Shown in pieces: positions 8,469-16,857 of a stretch of DNA of 64,000 nucleotides (position 1 is the first letter of the stretch; each line of letters opens with the position of its first letter). The notes beneath the pieces were generated by a model. It made no database searches and had not been told where the DNA came from. It saw only the letters and a list, made by a program, of their open reading frames with translations. A program made the translations under genes and the position numbers. Source of the DNA: Methanosphaera sp. BMS (GTDB lineage Archaea; Methanobacteriota; Methanobacteria; Methanobacteriales; Methanobacteriaceae); contig NZ_CP014213.1 in NCBI RefSeq assembly GCF_003268005.1, positions 1 through 64,000 on the forward strand, given 5' to 3'.

Positions 8469-9251
8469 ATGTCCCGAACACAGATTGTACTAAAATGTAA
8501 TGATAGAAGTAACACTTCACAAATCATCGAACGGATATTGGATTCTAAACGATATGATCATATTCAGAATAATAATGAAGATTACTGGAAACAAGGATTG
8601 GGGGTTACTGAGTCACCGAAGTTTATACGATATTATTTCGAAGAGGATAATGTAATACTTGAAGGATGGGTAAGTAATTTCGGTAAAGAAAGTAATCTGG
8701 ATGGTTTTGTTGGTGCTCTTCCAAAAAAATCCTGTAAAAAGGTGTTAAATGAAATCAAGGAGAATATTGAAAATCCGAATAGTCAAAAGATTAATGATAA
8801 CAATTTCAGTGACATGAATGCTAATGTTGTGAATGCTAATGTCGAAAGTTCGGCCAATCAGCAATTAACCAATCAGGAATCTGCTCAACTTCAAGGTAGA
8901 ATGATGATTAAATGTGAATCTGGTGGTGATGATATTAAAAATAATATAAATCCATCAGCAAACGATTCTAATATGCAATCAGGTAATGTGGATGCATACA
9001 TTAACAATCTATCTGATGATAATGTTGGTCAAAATAAGTCAAATAAGAACAGCATCATTCCTAGAAGGTATAGGGGAAGTATACTGACAAACATTCTTGA
9101 AATATTGATTGCATTATTCTACCTGTATGGTGCATCTACCGGTTATATGGTACTTAGATTTACAGATAGTAGCGAGGCCTTGATGCTTGTGGCAATAGTG
9201 ATTCTGATTCATGGTGTTATTTCATTGATTTTGAATTTATCCGAGAAATGA
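8469..9251 (+). CDS. Hypothetical membrane-anchored protein with Asn-rich linker
   Basis: About 260 residues in three parts. The N-terminal domain of roughly 110 residues (TQIVLKCNDRSNTSQIIERIL...YYFEEDNVILEGWVSNFGKES) has mixed strands and helices. An Asn/Ser/Asp-rich, repeat-like linker (NANVVNANVESS) follows. The C-terminus has two membrane segments (ILEILIALFYLYGASTGYMV, LMLVAIVILIHGVISLILNL). A basic stretch (IIPRRYRGS) precedes the first membrane helix, so the large domain should face the cytoplasm. AAGGTGG lies just before the first in-frame ATG at 8460. The ATG used here is better spaced. Similar architecture, a small soluble domain tethered by a long linker, occurs in other hypothetical methanogen proteins. 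Function unknown. Confidence 0.8.
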   Translation: MSRTQIVLKCNDRSNTSQIIERILDSKRYDHIQNNNEDYWKQGLGVTESPKFIRYYFEEDNVILEGWVSNFGKESNLDGFVGALPKKSCKKVLNEIKENIENPNSQKINDNNFSDMNANVVNANVESSANQQLTNQESAQLQGRMMIKCESGGDDIKNNINPSANDSNMQSGNVDAYINNLSDDNVGQNKSNKNSIIPRRYRGSILTNILEILIALFYLYGASTGYMVLRFTDSSEALMLVAIVILIHGVISLILNLSEK

Positions 9252-9443
9252 CTTTTCTTTCCAAAATTTTTTTTAAATTATTATTTTTTTATCATTACAT
9301 GTATATATCCACTAAGTAACTATCGATAAATTCTATTTGATATGTGAATATTTATTTTATAACCAATAATTATACTAGTTAATATAATGACCATATATTT
9401 AATTGGAGCTATTTTTCAAATAATTAAAAAAGAAAGTGGGGGA

Positions 9444-10277
9444 TTAATCTTCATATAATTCTCTAAGTAACTTTATCTCATCTTTGTATCCTTCAATATC
9501 ATTAGGAGTTTCCAAAAAGAATGGCAGTTTTCTTAGTTTTTCATGGTTGATGATGGATGTAATGGCATCCAAACCGATTTTACCGTCACCGATTTTTTCA
9601 TGTCTATCCTTATGGCTGGATAATCCATACATGCTGTCATTAAGGTGGATTGCCTTAAGCCTATCAAGTCCAATGATGCTGTCAAATTCATCAAGAACTC
9701 CGTCCAAGTCATTTACAATATCATATCCTGCATCATAGACGTGGCATGTATCAAGACATACGCATAGTTTTTCATCCATCTCAACAGCTTCTATGATGGA
9801 TTGCAGTTCTTCAAAGCTTCTTCCAATCTCAGTACCCTTACCAGCCATGGTTTCAAGCAGTATTGTGGTTTTTAATTCCTCTGTAATTAATTTATTCAAC
9901 GAATCGCTAATAAACTCAATACCCTTATCCACTCCCTGGCCTACATGACTTCCCGGATGAAAGTTATACATGTTTTTTGGCAGGTGGCTTAGCCTTCTTA
10001 AGTCATCCTCAAATAATTCGTAGGCATTTTGTCTGGTTTTTTCCGATTTGCTGGCAAGATTTATCACATATGGTGCATGGGCAAGTATCACGTCAATGTC
10101 GCTGTTGTTTCTAACGTCCTCAAACCTGGCTATGTCATCAAAATCCAATTCTTTGGCCTTGCCGCCACGTGGACTTCTGGGAAAGAACTGGAAGGTGTTG
10201 GCATCAATACTTATAGCTTCCAATCCTATATTTTCAAAACCTTTATTAATTGATAAGTGTGGACCTATTGTAAACAT
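9444..10277 (-). CDS. nfo: Endonuclease IV (AP endonuclease)
   Basis: Zinc-dependent apurinic/apyrimidinic endonuclease of base-excision repair, TIM-barrel fold. Metal-ligand motifs appear in order: ILAHAPYVINLAS, NFHPGSHVGQG, LLETMAGKGTEIG, CLDTCHVYDAGYDI, HLNDS...GSSHKDRHEKIGDG-like (here LSSHKDRHEKIGDGKIG) and FFLETPND. The length of 277 residues is normal for the family. The three metal sites look complete. The gene is transcribed alone and toward the membrane protein gene. A T-rich stretch beyond its stop (TTTCTTTTTT) is a simple archaeal terminator. Confidence 0.96.
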   Translation of the reverse strand: MFTIGPHLSINKGFENIGLEAISIDANTFQFFPRSPRGGKAKELDFDDIARFEDVRNNSDIDVILAHAPYVINLASKSEKTRQNAYELFEDDLRRLSHLPKNMYNFHPGSHVGQGVDKGIEFISDSLNKLITEELKTTILLETMAGKGTEIGRSFEELQSIIEAVEMDEKLCVCLDTCHVYDAGYDIVNDLDGVLDEFDSIIGLDRLKAIHLNDSMYGLSSHKDRHEKIGDGKIGLDAITSIINHEKLRKLPFFLETPNDIEGYKDEIKLLRELYED

Positions 10278-10392
10278 ATCTAATTATCTCCATTAATTCT
10301 TTCTATTTGATTATTCTCTACTATTTATTTTAAACTCTTCTTGTTAAATATTATTGCCTTTGAAAAATTTTAATAATAAAAAATGATAAACT

Positions 10393-10406
10393 TTTATGTA
10401 TATATA
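10393..10406 (+). promoter_or_regulatory. Probable TATA box for the SDR epimerase gene
   Basis: TTTATGTATATATA fits an archaeal box A. Transcription start would fall near 10425, just before the ATG at 10434. This argues against the upstream in-frame ATGs at 10383 and 10422. Confidence 0.45.
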
Positions 10407-10433
10407 CTTAACAAATTTTTTATGAGGGAGTTT

Positions 10434-11375
10434 ATGGAAACAAGCAGAATACTGGTAACAGGTGGAGCAGGATTTATAGGTACAAATCTTGTAAACGAAT
10501 TAAGAAGCCGGGGGCATGAAGTCATAGCGGCTGACTTATTGAACAATGAACGTGACGATTATGTACGTACGGATGTGAGATATTACAGGCAGTTGGAAAG
10601 AACCTTTGAAGAGGAAGGTCCATTTGACTACGTTTATCATTTGGCAGCAGAGTATGGTAGATGGAATGGGGAAGCATACTATGAAAACCTATGGCAGACA
10701 AATGTTATAGGTACCAAGAACATGCTCAGATTGCAGGAAAAAAACAAGTTCAGAATGATATTCTTTTCATCAGCAGAGGTATATGGGGATTATGATGGTA
10801 TCATGACAGAGGATGTTATGGAAAACAACCCAATAAGCGATACATATCAAATGAATGACTATGCTATAAGCAAATGGGCAGGTGAACTGATGTGCATGAA
10901 TTCAGCTACAATGCACGGTACCGAAACGGTACGCGTTAGGCCGGTTAACTGTTATGGTCCCGGTGAACACTATACTCCATATAGGGGATTCATACCAAAA
11001 TTCATCTACCTGTCATTACATGATAAGCCATATACTGTATATAAGGGTCATAAAAGAATAATTGATTATGTGGGAGATACCGCCAGGACATTTGCCAACA
11101 TAGTGGATAACTTCAGGGCAGGTGAAGCATATAACATAGGTGGAAATCAGGAATGGGAGATGGATATTAAGGATTATTCTGATTTGGTGCTTAAGGCAAC
11201 TGGTCGGGATGATTCACTGGTCACATATGAAGAAGCAGAGGCATTTACGACCAAGGTAAAAACCATAGACTTCTCCAAATCAATCAAAGACTTAAAACAT
11301 GATCCTAAAGTAAAACCTGAAGAGGGAATTAAAAAAACAGCTGATTGGATGAAATGGTATTACAGGTTGGATTAA
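10434..11375 (+). CDS. NAD-dependent epimerase/dehydratase (extended SDR)
   Basis: Nucleotide-sugar-modifying enzyme of the extended short-chain dehydrogenase class, 313 residues. The Rossmann motif TGGAGFIG is at residues 9-16. The active site is Ser112/113 (FFSSAEVYG) with Tyr143 and Lys147 (YAISK). The YHLAAEYGRW and RPVNCYGPGEHYTPYRGFIPKFI segments are typical of UDP- or dTDP-sugar epimerases and dehydratases. The exact sugar is not identifiable. The start is chosen from the position of the TATA box and the GGGAG just before it, with a spacing of only 3 bases. It faces two convergent glycan genes, so a role in surface polysaccharide or glycoprotein sugar supply is inferred. Confidence 0.9.
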   Translation: METSRILVTGGAGFIGTNLVNELRSRGHEVIAADLLNNERDDYVRTDVRYYRQLERTFEEEGPFDYVYHLAAEYGRWNGEAYYENLWQTNVIGTKNMLRLQEKNKFRMIFFSSAEVYGDYDGIMTEDVMENNPISDTYQMNDYAISKWAGELMCMNSATMHGTETVRVRPVNCYGPGEHYTPYRGFIPKFIYLSLHDKPYTVYKGHKRIIDYVGDTARTFANIVDNFRAGEAYNIGGNQEWEMDIKDYSDLVLKATGRDDSLVTYEEAEAFTTKVKTIDFSKSIKDLKHDPKVKPEEGIKKTADWMKWYYRLD

Positions 11376-11486
11376 TACCATTATCTTTTTTTGAAAAACT
11401 TTATTTGAATTTCCTAATTTTCTTTTCTTATTCTAAAAACAATAAACTTATTAAAATTTGCAGAAAATCTTTTTTATATTAGTCTA

Positions 11487-12614
11487 TTATTTTTCTATAG
11501 AGTTTATGGCATCGTTTATCTTTTTACCAATAACCTCCTTTGTATAATTTTTGGATTGGGCGTATCCTTCCTCTTGCAGGTTTTCATATAACTCTTTGTC
11601 ACCTAAAAGCTTAAGGATACATTCACTTAAACCAACATAATCCTTTGGCTTGAAAAACAATCCTCCCTTTCTGCCACTGGCCTCTACAACCGGCGGAATC
11701 TCAGCGGCAACAAATGGGGTCTTCAGTGATAACGCTTCTATTACAACGATACCGAATCCTTCAACAATACTTGGAAGACAGAATATCTGTGATGAATTAA
11801 CCACCTTCATTACATCCTCATGCTTTTGGACAAAACCCAGAAATTCAATGTTGTCCTCAAGATTTAACTCATGAACCAGTGCTTTCAAATCACCTTCAAG
11901 TGGCCCGGTACCTATAATTTTGCATTGAATATCAGGGATGCTTTCTTTGACAATTGAAACTGCCCGTATCAAATCTTCAACACGTTTATATTCAACAAGT
12001 CTTGCAACACAGCTTATGGTTGGTTTTTCATAACTTTCAGATTCCACAACCGGAAAATCAACTATGTTGTGTATTGTCGTTATCTTCTCTTCGTCAACAT
12101 ATTTTTTTAAGTTATCCCTTGTAAAATCACTGACTGGCAAAAACAAGTCAACATCCTGTTTCAGGAAATTTCGTTCAATCACTTCACCGAACAATCCCGT
12201 AATGCCCATATTTTTAACCCAATTGCCAATCCAAACATCATGATAACGTGCAACAATAGGTACTTTGAGTTTTTTTGCAATTTTATTTGCTATGGGATAA
12301 GTGATGAAGTTATATCCAATAACCAGGTCGATATCATCCAATTTTTTACCGGTATCTAATGCATCCTTCATGAAGTTTAGCCTATTTGTAAAGGATCCCT
12401 TCTGTACATAGCCACGCTTTTTACCGCAGCAGATAACATGGATATCGTCTATGTAGAAGTCATCATTATCATTATCTTCATTTGATGTTAAAACCGTTAC
12501 ATTATTGTACTTTGATAGCTGCTGTGCTTCATTAAAGGCACATACCTCAACGCCGCCCTTAATGTCTAAGTCCTTGCTGTGTGGAAAGTACTCTGTTACT
12601 ATGCATATGTCCAT
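11487..12614 (-). CDS. Glycosyltransferase family 4 (GT-B)
   Basis: Cytoplasmic glycosyltransferase that adds a sugar from a nucleotide donor, 375 residues. The N-terminus has the GT-B first strand and loop (ICIVTEYFPHSKDLDIKGGVE). The C-terminal domain has the donor-site pattern SCVARLVEYKRVEDLIRA...IIGTGPLEGDL...FLGFVQ...FCLPSIVEGFGIVVIEAL, with the E-x7-E motif of retaining GT4 enzymes. The ATG is chosen because GGGTG lies 6 bases before it. A GTG 9 bases earlier is less likely. It follows the dehydratase gene after 43 bases on the same strand, so the two probably form one transcript. Confidence 0.92.
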   Translation of the reverse strand: MDICIVTEYFPHSKDLDIKGGVEVCAFNEAQQLSKYNNVTVLTSNEDNDNDDFYIDDIHVICCGKKRGYVQKGSFTNRLNFMKDALDTGKKLDDIDLVIGYNFITYPIANKIAKKLKVPIVARYHDVWIGNWVKNMGITGLFGEVIERNFLKQDVDLFLPVSDFTRDNLKKYVDEEKITTIHNIVDFPVVESESYEKPTISCVARLVEYKRVEDLIRAVSIVKESIPDIQCKIIGTGPLEGDLKALVHELNLEDNIEFLGFVQKHEDVMKVVNSSQIFCLPSIVEGFGIVVIEALSLKTPFVAAEIPPVVEASGRKGGLFFKPKDYVGLSECILKLLGDKELYENLQEEGYAQSKNYTKEVIGKKINDAINSIEK

Positions 12615-12657
12615 ATATTTCACCCTGTAGTTGTATCAATTGTTTTGTCTAATTCAA

Positions 12658-13881
12658 TTATTCCTTTTTTGTGTAGTAGTCTAACTGGTCACGGATTATG
12701 TTATTTATCTCATGTTTCCCTTTATATCCGATACTTTCTATTTTACTGGTATCGGATAGTAGTATCGGCACATCTGATGGTCTGAAACGCTCTGGATTGA
12801 ACACTATTTTAATGTCCCTCTTGTCTGTGCTGACAATTATGCCCTTATCCTTAATAGTATATTCCAACTCGTTATCCAAAATCATGGAGTCAACCATGGT
12901 TTTCTTAAAACGCACATCAAAATATTTGTCCTCATTTATCTCTGTAGGATCAAGTACCTGTTTGTCATTATTGAACGTTTCAATGCTGCTTATTGAGTAT
13001 CCTGCCTCTTGGATACTAAGCAATATATAGGATAGTATTGAATTTGTACGCATGGATCCCTGATTATATACCTCTCCACTCAATGCATGCTCCGCCAGTG
13101 TCATATAGGAATCAATCATATCATCAATGTGTGTCCAGTCACGAAGTGCATTTACATTGCCTATATTGAGGCAATCGGTCTTCTCGGATATGATGTCTGC
13201 CACTTGACTGGTAATGACACTTGTAACAAAGTCTTTTCCGCGGCCGGCACCTTCATGATTGAAGCATCTGGCAACAACACAGTCCAGATTGTATGAATTA
13301 AAGTAATTTCTACTTAAGAATTCACCGTTAACCTTACTGGTGGCATATGGATTCATAGGCCTTAACGGGTTATTCTCATTAATTGCCAGTTCGCTTTCAA
13401 AGTCATCCGCAATTCCCGGGAATATGCTTTTATATTTATTTCGTATATTTTCATACTGTTTTCTGGATGATATTACCAGTCCATATTCATCACCTGAACC
13501 GGCAAAGATCATACGGCCATCACATTCATCTTGACGCATGGATTCCAATAAATTCAATGTGCCAGTAGTATTAACGTCATATGTAAGTTTGGGATTTTTG
13601 AATGATACGGGTACAAATGATTGGGCTGCCAGGTGAAAAATATAATCCGGTTGTGACTCACTCAAAGCAGCGGATATTGATGATATGTCATTTAAATTTC
13701 CAATCAGTGGATTGAATTTGTCATGAATATTCTTGTTTACCAGGTTTGGTGAATCAACCTTTGACTCATCTCTTATCAATCCATAAACATTAACATCCAA
13801 GTCAATTAATTTTTTGGCTAGATATGAACCTACAAAACCATTAATACCTGTTATCAATACATTTTTGTTCTTCCAATTCAT
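12658..13881 (-). CDS. GDP-mannose 4,6-dehydratase-like SDR with C-terminal extension
   Basis: Extended SDR of 407 residues. NAD-binding motif ITGINGFVGSYL, FHLAAQSFVPVSFKNP, a GDEYG active-site segment and the YATSK pair are all seen. The PVSFKNPKLTYDVNTTGTLNLLE and FNHEGAGRGKDFVTS (compare FNHESPRRG) segments point to GDP-mannose dehydratase relatives rather than UDP-glucose epimerases. At 407 residues it is longer than the usual 320-370. The extra part lies in the C-terminal third, with segments such as LEYTIKDKGIIVSTDKRDI. It likely supplies a deoxyhexose or keto-sugar to the adjacent glycosyltransferase. The substrate is unproven. Confidence 0.85.
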   Translation of the reverse strand: MNWKNKNVLITGINGFVGSYLAKKLIDLDVNVYGLIRDESKVDSPNLVNKNIHDKFNPLIGNLNDISSISAALSESQPDYIFHLAAQSFVPVSFKNPKLTYDVNTTGTLNLLESMRQDECDGRMIFAGSGDEYGLVISSRKQYENIRNKYKSIFPGIADDFESELAINENNPLRPMNPYATSKVNGEFLSRNYFNSYNLDCVVARCFNHEGAGRGKDFVTSVITSQVADIISEKTDCLNIGNVNALRDWTHIDDMIDSYMTLAEHALSGEVYNQGSMRTNSILSYILLSIQEAGYSISSIETFNNDKQVLDPTEINEDKYFDVRFKKTMVDSMILDNELEYTIKDKGIIVSTDKRDIKIVFNPERFRPSDVPILLSDTSKIESIGYKGKHEINNIIRDQLDYYTKKE

Positions 13882-14033
13882 ATATATTCCTAAGGTGTAT
13901 TCGATTAATTAATAATTATATAAGTAATATTTTTTATTCTTAACTATGTCTTTTAAAAATATAATAATTTAAACAACTAAATATATTCATAACATAGAAT
14001 TATATTTTTTTATTTTCAAGGAGTTGTAAATCA

Positions 14034-14894
14034 ATGAGTAGTGTTGCTGTATTATTGCCGGCATATAATGAGGAGGTAGCCATAGGCAGTATGGTTATAT
14101 TATCATTAAAATATGCTGATGAAGTCATAGTAATAGATGATGGTAGTACTGATAGAACAGCCAAAATATCTAAGCTTGCAGGTGCAACAGTATTACAACA
14201 CCAATCAAACAAGGGAAAGGGTGTTGCATTAAAAACAGGCTTTGATTACGCTTCAAACTATGATATCATAGTAACAATAGATGCTGATGGACAACATAAT
14301 CCTTCAGAAATCCCTTGTTTAATAAAGCCAATAGAAGATAATGCTGCCGATATTGTAAACGGCAGCAGATACCTGAATGGACATGATAATGACACTCCCA
14401 CATACCGTAGAGTTGGACAGACCGTTCTTGATACAGCAACAAATGTGGCGGCGGGTGTAAAGTTAACGGATTCACAGAGTGGTTTCAGGGCATTCTCATC
14501 CGATTCAATAAAGTACTTCGAATTCAACCCTGATGGCTTTGGAATAGAAAGTGACATGCTGATAGAGGCATCACAAAACAATTTGAGAATATTGGAAGTA
14601 CCTATATCCGTCAGGTATGATGTGCAGACAACAAGGGAAAATCCGGTAGTACAGGGTTTAAGTGTACTGATGAGAATACTTGAAATAATGAGATTCAATC
14701 GTCCATTATATTTCTATGGAATATCCGGTTCAATAATACTGTTTTTTGGAATACTCATAGTATCCTCTTTAAAAATGAGCATATTTGAGTTTAACATCTA
14801 TTATCAGGCAATTGGATGGGCCATTATTGCCATAGGAGTAATATTGATTTTGTCTGGAATAATGACCGATACATTAAATCGCTTTAAAAAATAG
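14034..14894 (+). CDS. Glycosyltransferase family 2 with two C-terminal membrane helices (DPM/GtrB-like)
   Basis: Polyprenyl- or dolichyl-phosphate sugar transferase type, 286 residues. GT-A motifs: LLPAYNEEVAIGSMV at the start, DDGS at 35-38, and DADGQHNP with the metal-binding DAD at 83-85. A later acceptor-site block (SGFRAFSSDSIKYF) follows. Two hydrophobic helices at the C-terminus (YGISGSIILFFGILIVSSL, AIGWAIIAIGVILILSG) anchor it to the cytoplasmic face of the membrane. AAGGAG precedes the ATG. Together with the divergent GT4 and dehydratase genes it suggests lipid-linked sugar synthesis for glycoproteins or surface polymers. Confidence 0.92.
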   Translation: MSSVAVLLPAYNEEVAIGSMVILSLKYADEVIVIDDGSTDRTAKISKLAGATVLQHQSNKGKGVALKTGFDYASNYDIIVTIDADGQHNPSEIPCLIKPIEDNAADIVNGSRYLNGHDNDTPTYRRVGQTVLDTATNVAAGVKLTDSQSGFRAFSSDSIKYFEFNPDGFGIESDMLIEASQNNLRILEVPISVRYDVQTTRENPVVQGLSVLMRILEIMRFNRPLYFYGISGSIILFFGILIVSSLKMSIFEFNIYYQAIGWAIIAIGVILILSGIMTDTLNRFKK

Positions 14895-15052
14895 TTTACA
14901 ATGGATAATTAAAAGTTTATGCCAGGTATTTAACAGGATTGTATTTAAAAAATGATTAATATAATATCAATTACTATTAAAACAAAGTATATAATTAATG
15001 AAAATTAAATTAATACTAAGTAAAAAAATATTTGAAATAAAGGTAGATATGA

Positions 15053-15832
15053 ATGAACTTTGAAGATTATAAAGGAAAAGTAATATTTGTCGGAGCAGGA
15101 CCGGGAGATCCTGAACTCATCACAGTCAAAGGGGCAGAAGCAATAAAGAATTCTGATGTAATAATCTATGCCGGCAGTCTGGTCAACCCGGCAGTGCTTG
15201 ACATAGCAAAAGATGATGCAAAAATATATGATAGTGCAGAGATGGACCTGGATGAAATACTTGACGTAATCAAAAAGGCACATGATGAAAATAAGGTTAT
15301 TGCAAGAGTACACACCGGAGATCCTGCAATATATGGTGCTATAGCAGAACAGATAAATCAATTAAGACCATTAGGTATAGAATTTACAATCATACCTGGT
15401 GTAAGCAGCTTATTTGGAACGGCAGCAGCACTTGAATCACAGTTAACACTTCCTGAAGTATCACAGACAATCATCATCACAAGACCTGAAGGAAGAACAC
15501 CAAAACCATCCAAAGAAGCACTTGCAAGTCTGGCACAACACAATGCAACAATGTGCATATTCCTTGGAATACACATGATAGATGATGTGGTAAATGAATT
15601 GCTCAAGGAATATGATGAAAAAACTCCAGTGGCAGTAGTTAAAAAGGCAACATGGCCTGACCAGGAAATTGTCCGTGGGGATCTGACAAATATTGCACAA
15701 AAAGTACATGATGCAGGATTTACAAAAACAGCAATGATAGTAGTTGGAGATGTACTTGACCAGCAAAGTGGGGAACAATCCAAACTATACGACCCTAAAT
15801 TCGCACACATGTACAGGGATGCTAAAGATTAG
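15053..15832 (+). CDS. cbiF: Cobalt-precorrin-4 C11-methyltransferase
   Basis: SAM-dependent methylation at C11 in cobalamin ring synthesis (CbiF/CobM). It is needed for the corrinoids of methanogenesis. Family motifs: VIFVGAGPGDPELITVKGAEAI, YAGSLVNPAVLD, ARVHTGDPAIYGAIAEQ, IPGVSSLFGTAAAL and KATWPDQEIVRGDL. The 259-residue length is standard. AAGGT is 7 bases before the chosen ATG. An overlapping ATG 4 bases earlier gives only a short dead-end frame. No other cobalamin gene is adjacent in this window. The gene converges on a radical SAM gene 19 bases away. Confidence 0.95.
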   Translation: MNFEDYKGKVIFVGAGPGDPELITVKGAEAIKNSDVIIYAGSLVNPAVLDIAKDDAKIYDSAEMDLDEILDVIKKAHDENKVIARVHTGDPAIYGAIAEQINQLRPLGIEFTIIPGVSSLFGTAAALESQLTLPEVSQTIIITRPEGRTPKPSKEALASLAQHNATMCIFLGIHMIDDVVNELLKEYDEKTPVAVVKKATWPDQEIVRGDLTNIAQKVHDAGFTKTAMIVVGDVLDQQSGEQSKLYDPKFAHMYRDAKD

Positions 15833-15851
15833 TATCTTCTTATTCTTTTTT

Positions 15852-16685
15852 TTATTTAAATCTTTTTATTTCATCGTTCAATTTATCAAGGATATTCTCT
15901 TTGTTTGTTGTTTTTCCAAAGAAGGGGATAATGTTTGTATTGTTTGTTGCATCGATGAATGTATCTATTTCTAATTTATCAATAAAAGCCATTAATTCAC
16001 GGATACACTCCTTTTCTGTTGGCATCTCAAAGATGTTGTTTTCTACTTTTGAATATAATGGCGTATTTTCCCATATTGTCAACCTGTTAATCATGATTCT
16101 TTCGGGATTCAGTTTATTGAATACTTTCGCTGATTGGATTGCATGATTCAATCCATAGTCATGGCCGCCCATACCATTCAGGAAAGTAAAGGTGTATCCC
16201 ATATTGGATTCATCCATTTTTCTAATTTGTTCTATAACATCATCAGAGCAATAACCTTTATTCATATAATCCAAAAGATTATCATCACATGACTCAACTC
16301 CAAAAACGATGGAGTTATATCCTAGCTTTTTAAGCTCTTTTAACTGTCGGATGCTTTTGTCTTTTAAACTATCCACTCTGGCATAACATCCAATGCTATT
16401 GGCGTATGGTAAATGTTTTCTAATAAGCTCCGCTATAGAACATAATCTCTCATAGTCCAGGCCAAACGGATCTGCTGACAGAAGCCATACCCGATTATGG
16501 GTTACTTTCCTGTCATGTAGTTCTTTAAGGTCACTTATAACTTCCTCTTCGGATGATATTTTGAAGGCGGTAGTTTTGTAATAATCACAGAACTTGCATG
16601 AATTATGGCTACATCCACTTGTCACTTGGAGGAATATGCTTCTTGCCTCAAATGGTGGTCTGATTATTCTATCGGAAAAATTCAT
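15852..16685 (-). CDS. Radical SAM protein (COG1032-like)
   Basis: Iron-sulfur enzyme using S-adenosylmethionine. The cluster motif is near the N-terminus as TSGCSHNSCKFCDYY, a Cys-x4-Cys-x2-Cys variant typical of a subgroup with GCSHNxCxFC. A TIM-barrel core follows with VWLLSADPFGLDYERL and YNSIVFGVESCDDNLLDYMNKG. The protein has 277 residues. No B12-binding domain is visible, and a second cluster is not evident. Related proteins are often annotated only as radical SAM, and no substrate can be assigned. Neighbouring cobM suggests corrinoid metabolism, but the two genes are convergent, so this link is weak. Confidence 0.88.
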   Translation of the reverse strand: MNFSDRIIRPPFEARSIFLQVTSGCSHNSCKFCDYYKTTAFKISSEEEVISDLKELHDRKVTHNRVWLLSADPFGLDYERLCSIAELIRKHLPYANSIGCYARVDSLKDKSIRQLKELKKLGYNSIVFGVESCDDNLLDYMNKGYCSDDVIEQIRKMDESNMGYTFTFLNGMGGHDYGLNHAIQSAKVFNKLNPERIMINRLTIWENTPLYSKVENNIFEMPTEKECIRELMAFIDKLEIDTFIDATNNTNIIPFFGKTTNKENILDKLNDEIKRFK

Positions 16686-16857
16686 GATATCACGAGCGTA
16701 TTTATCTATATTTCTTAATTTTTAATAAGGGTAATGGTGAACATTAAAAAAAGTTTAAAAATAGTATTAATTTATGCCAAAACTCCATAATGATTTCTTT
16801 TATTCTTTGCATATGAAACAGAAGACTAGTTTAAAAAGAAGGATGGGAGGTTAGGAA

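Noticed and set aside
8093-8500. Short ORFs on both strands of the 7.5-8.5 kb region
   Set aside because: They lack ribosome sites, have AT-driven composition, and one overlaps the start of the real gene at 8469.
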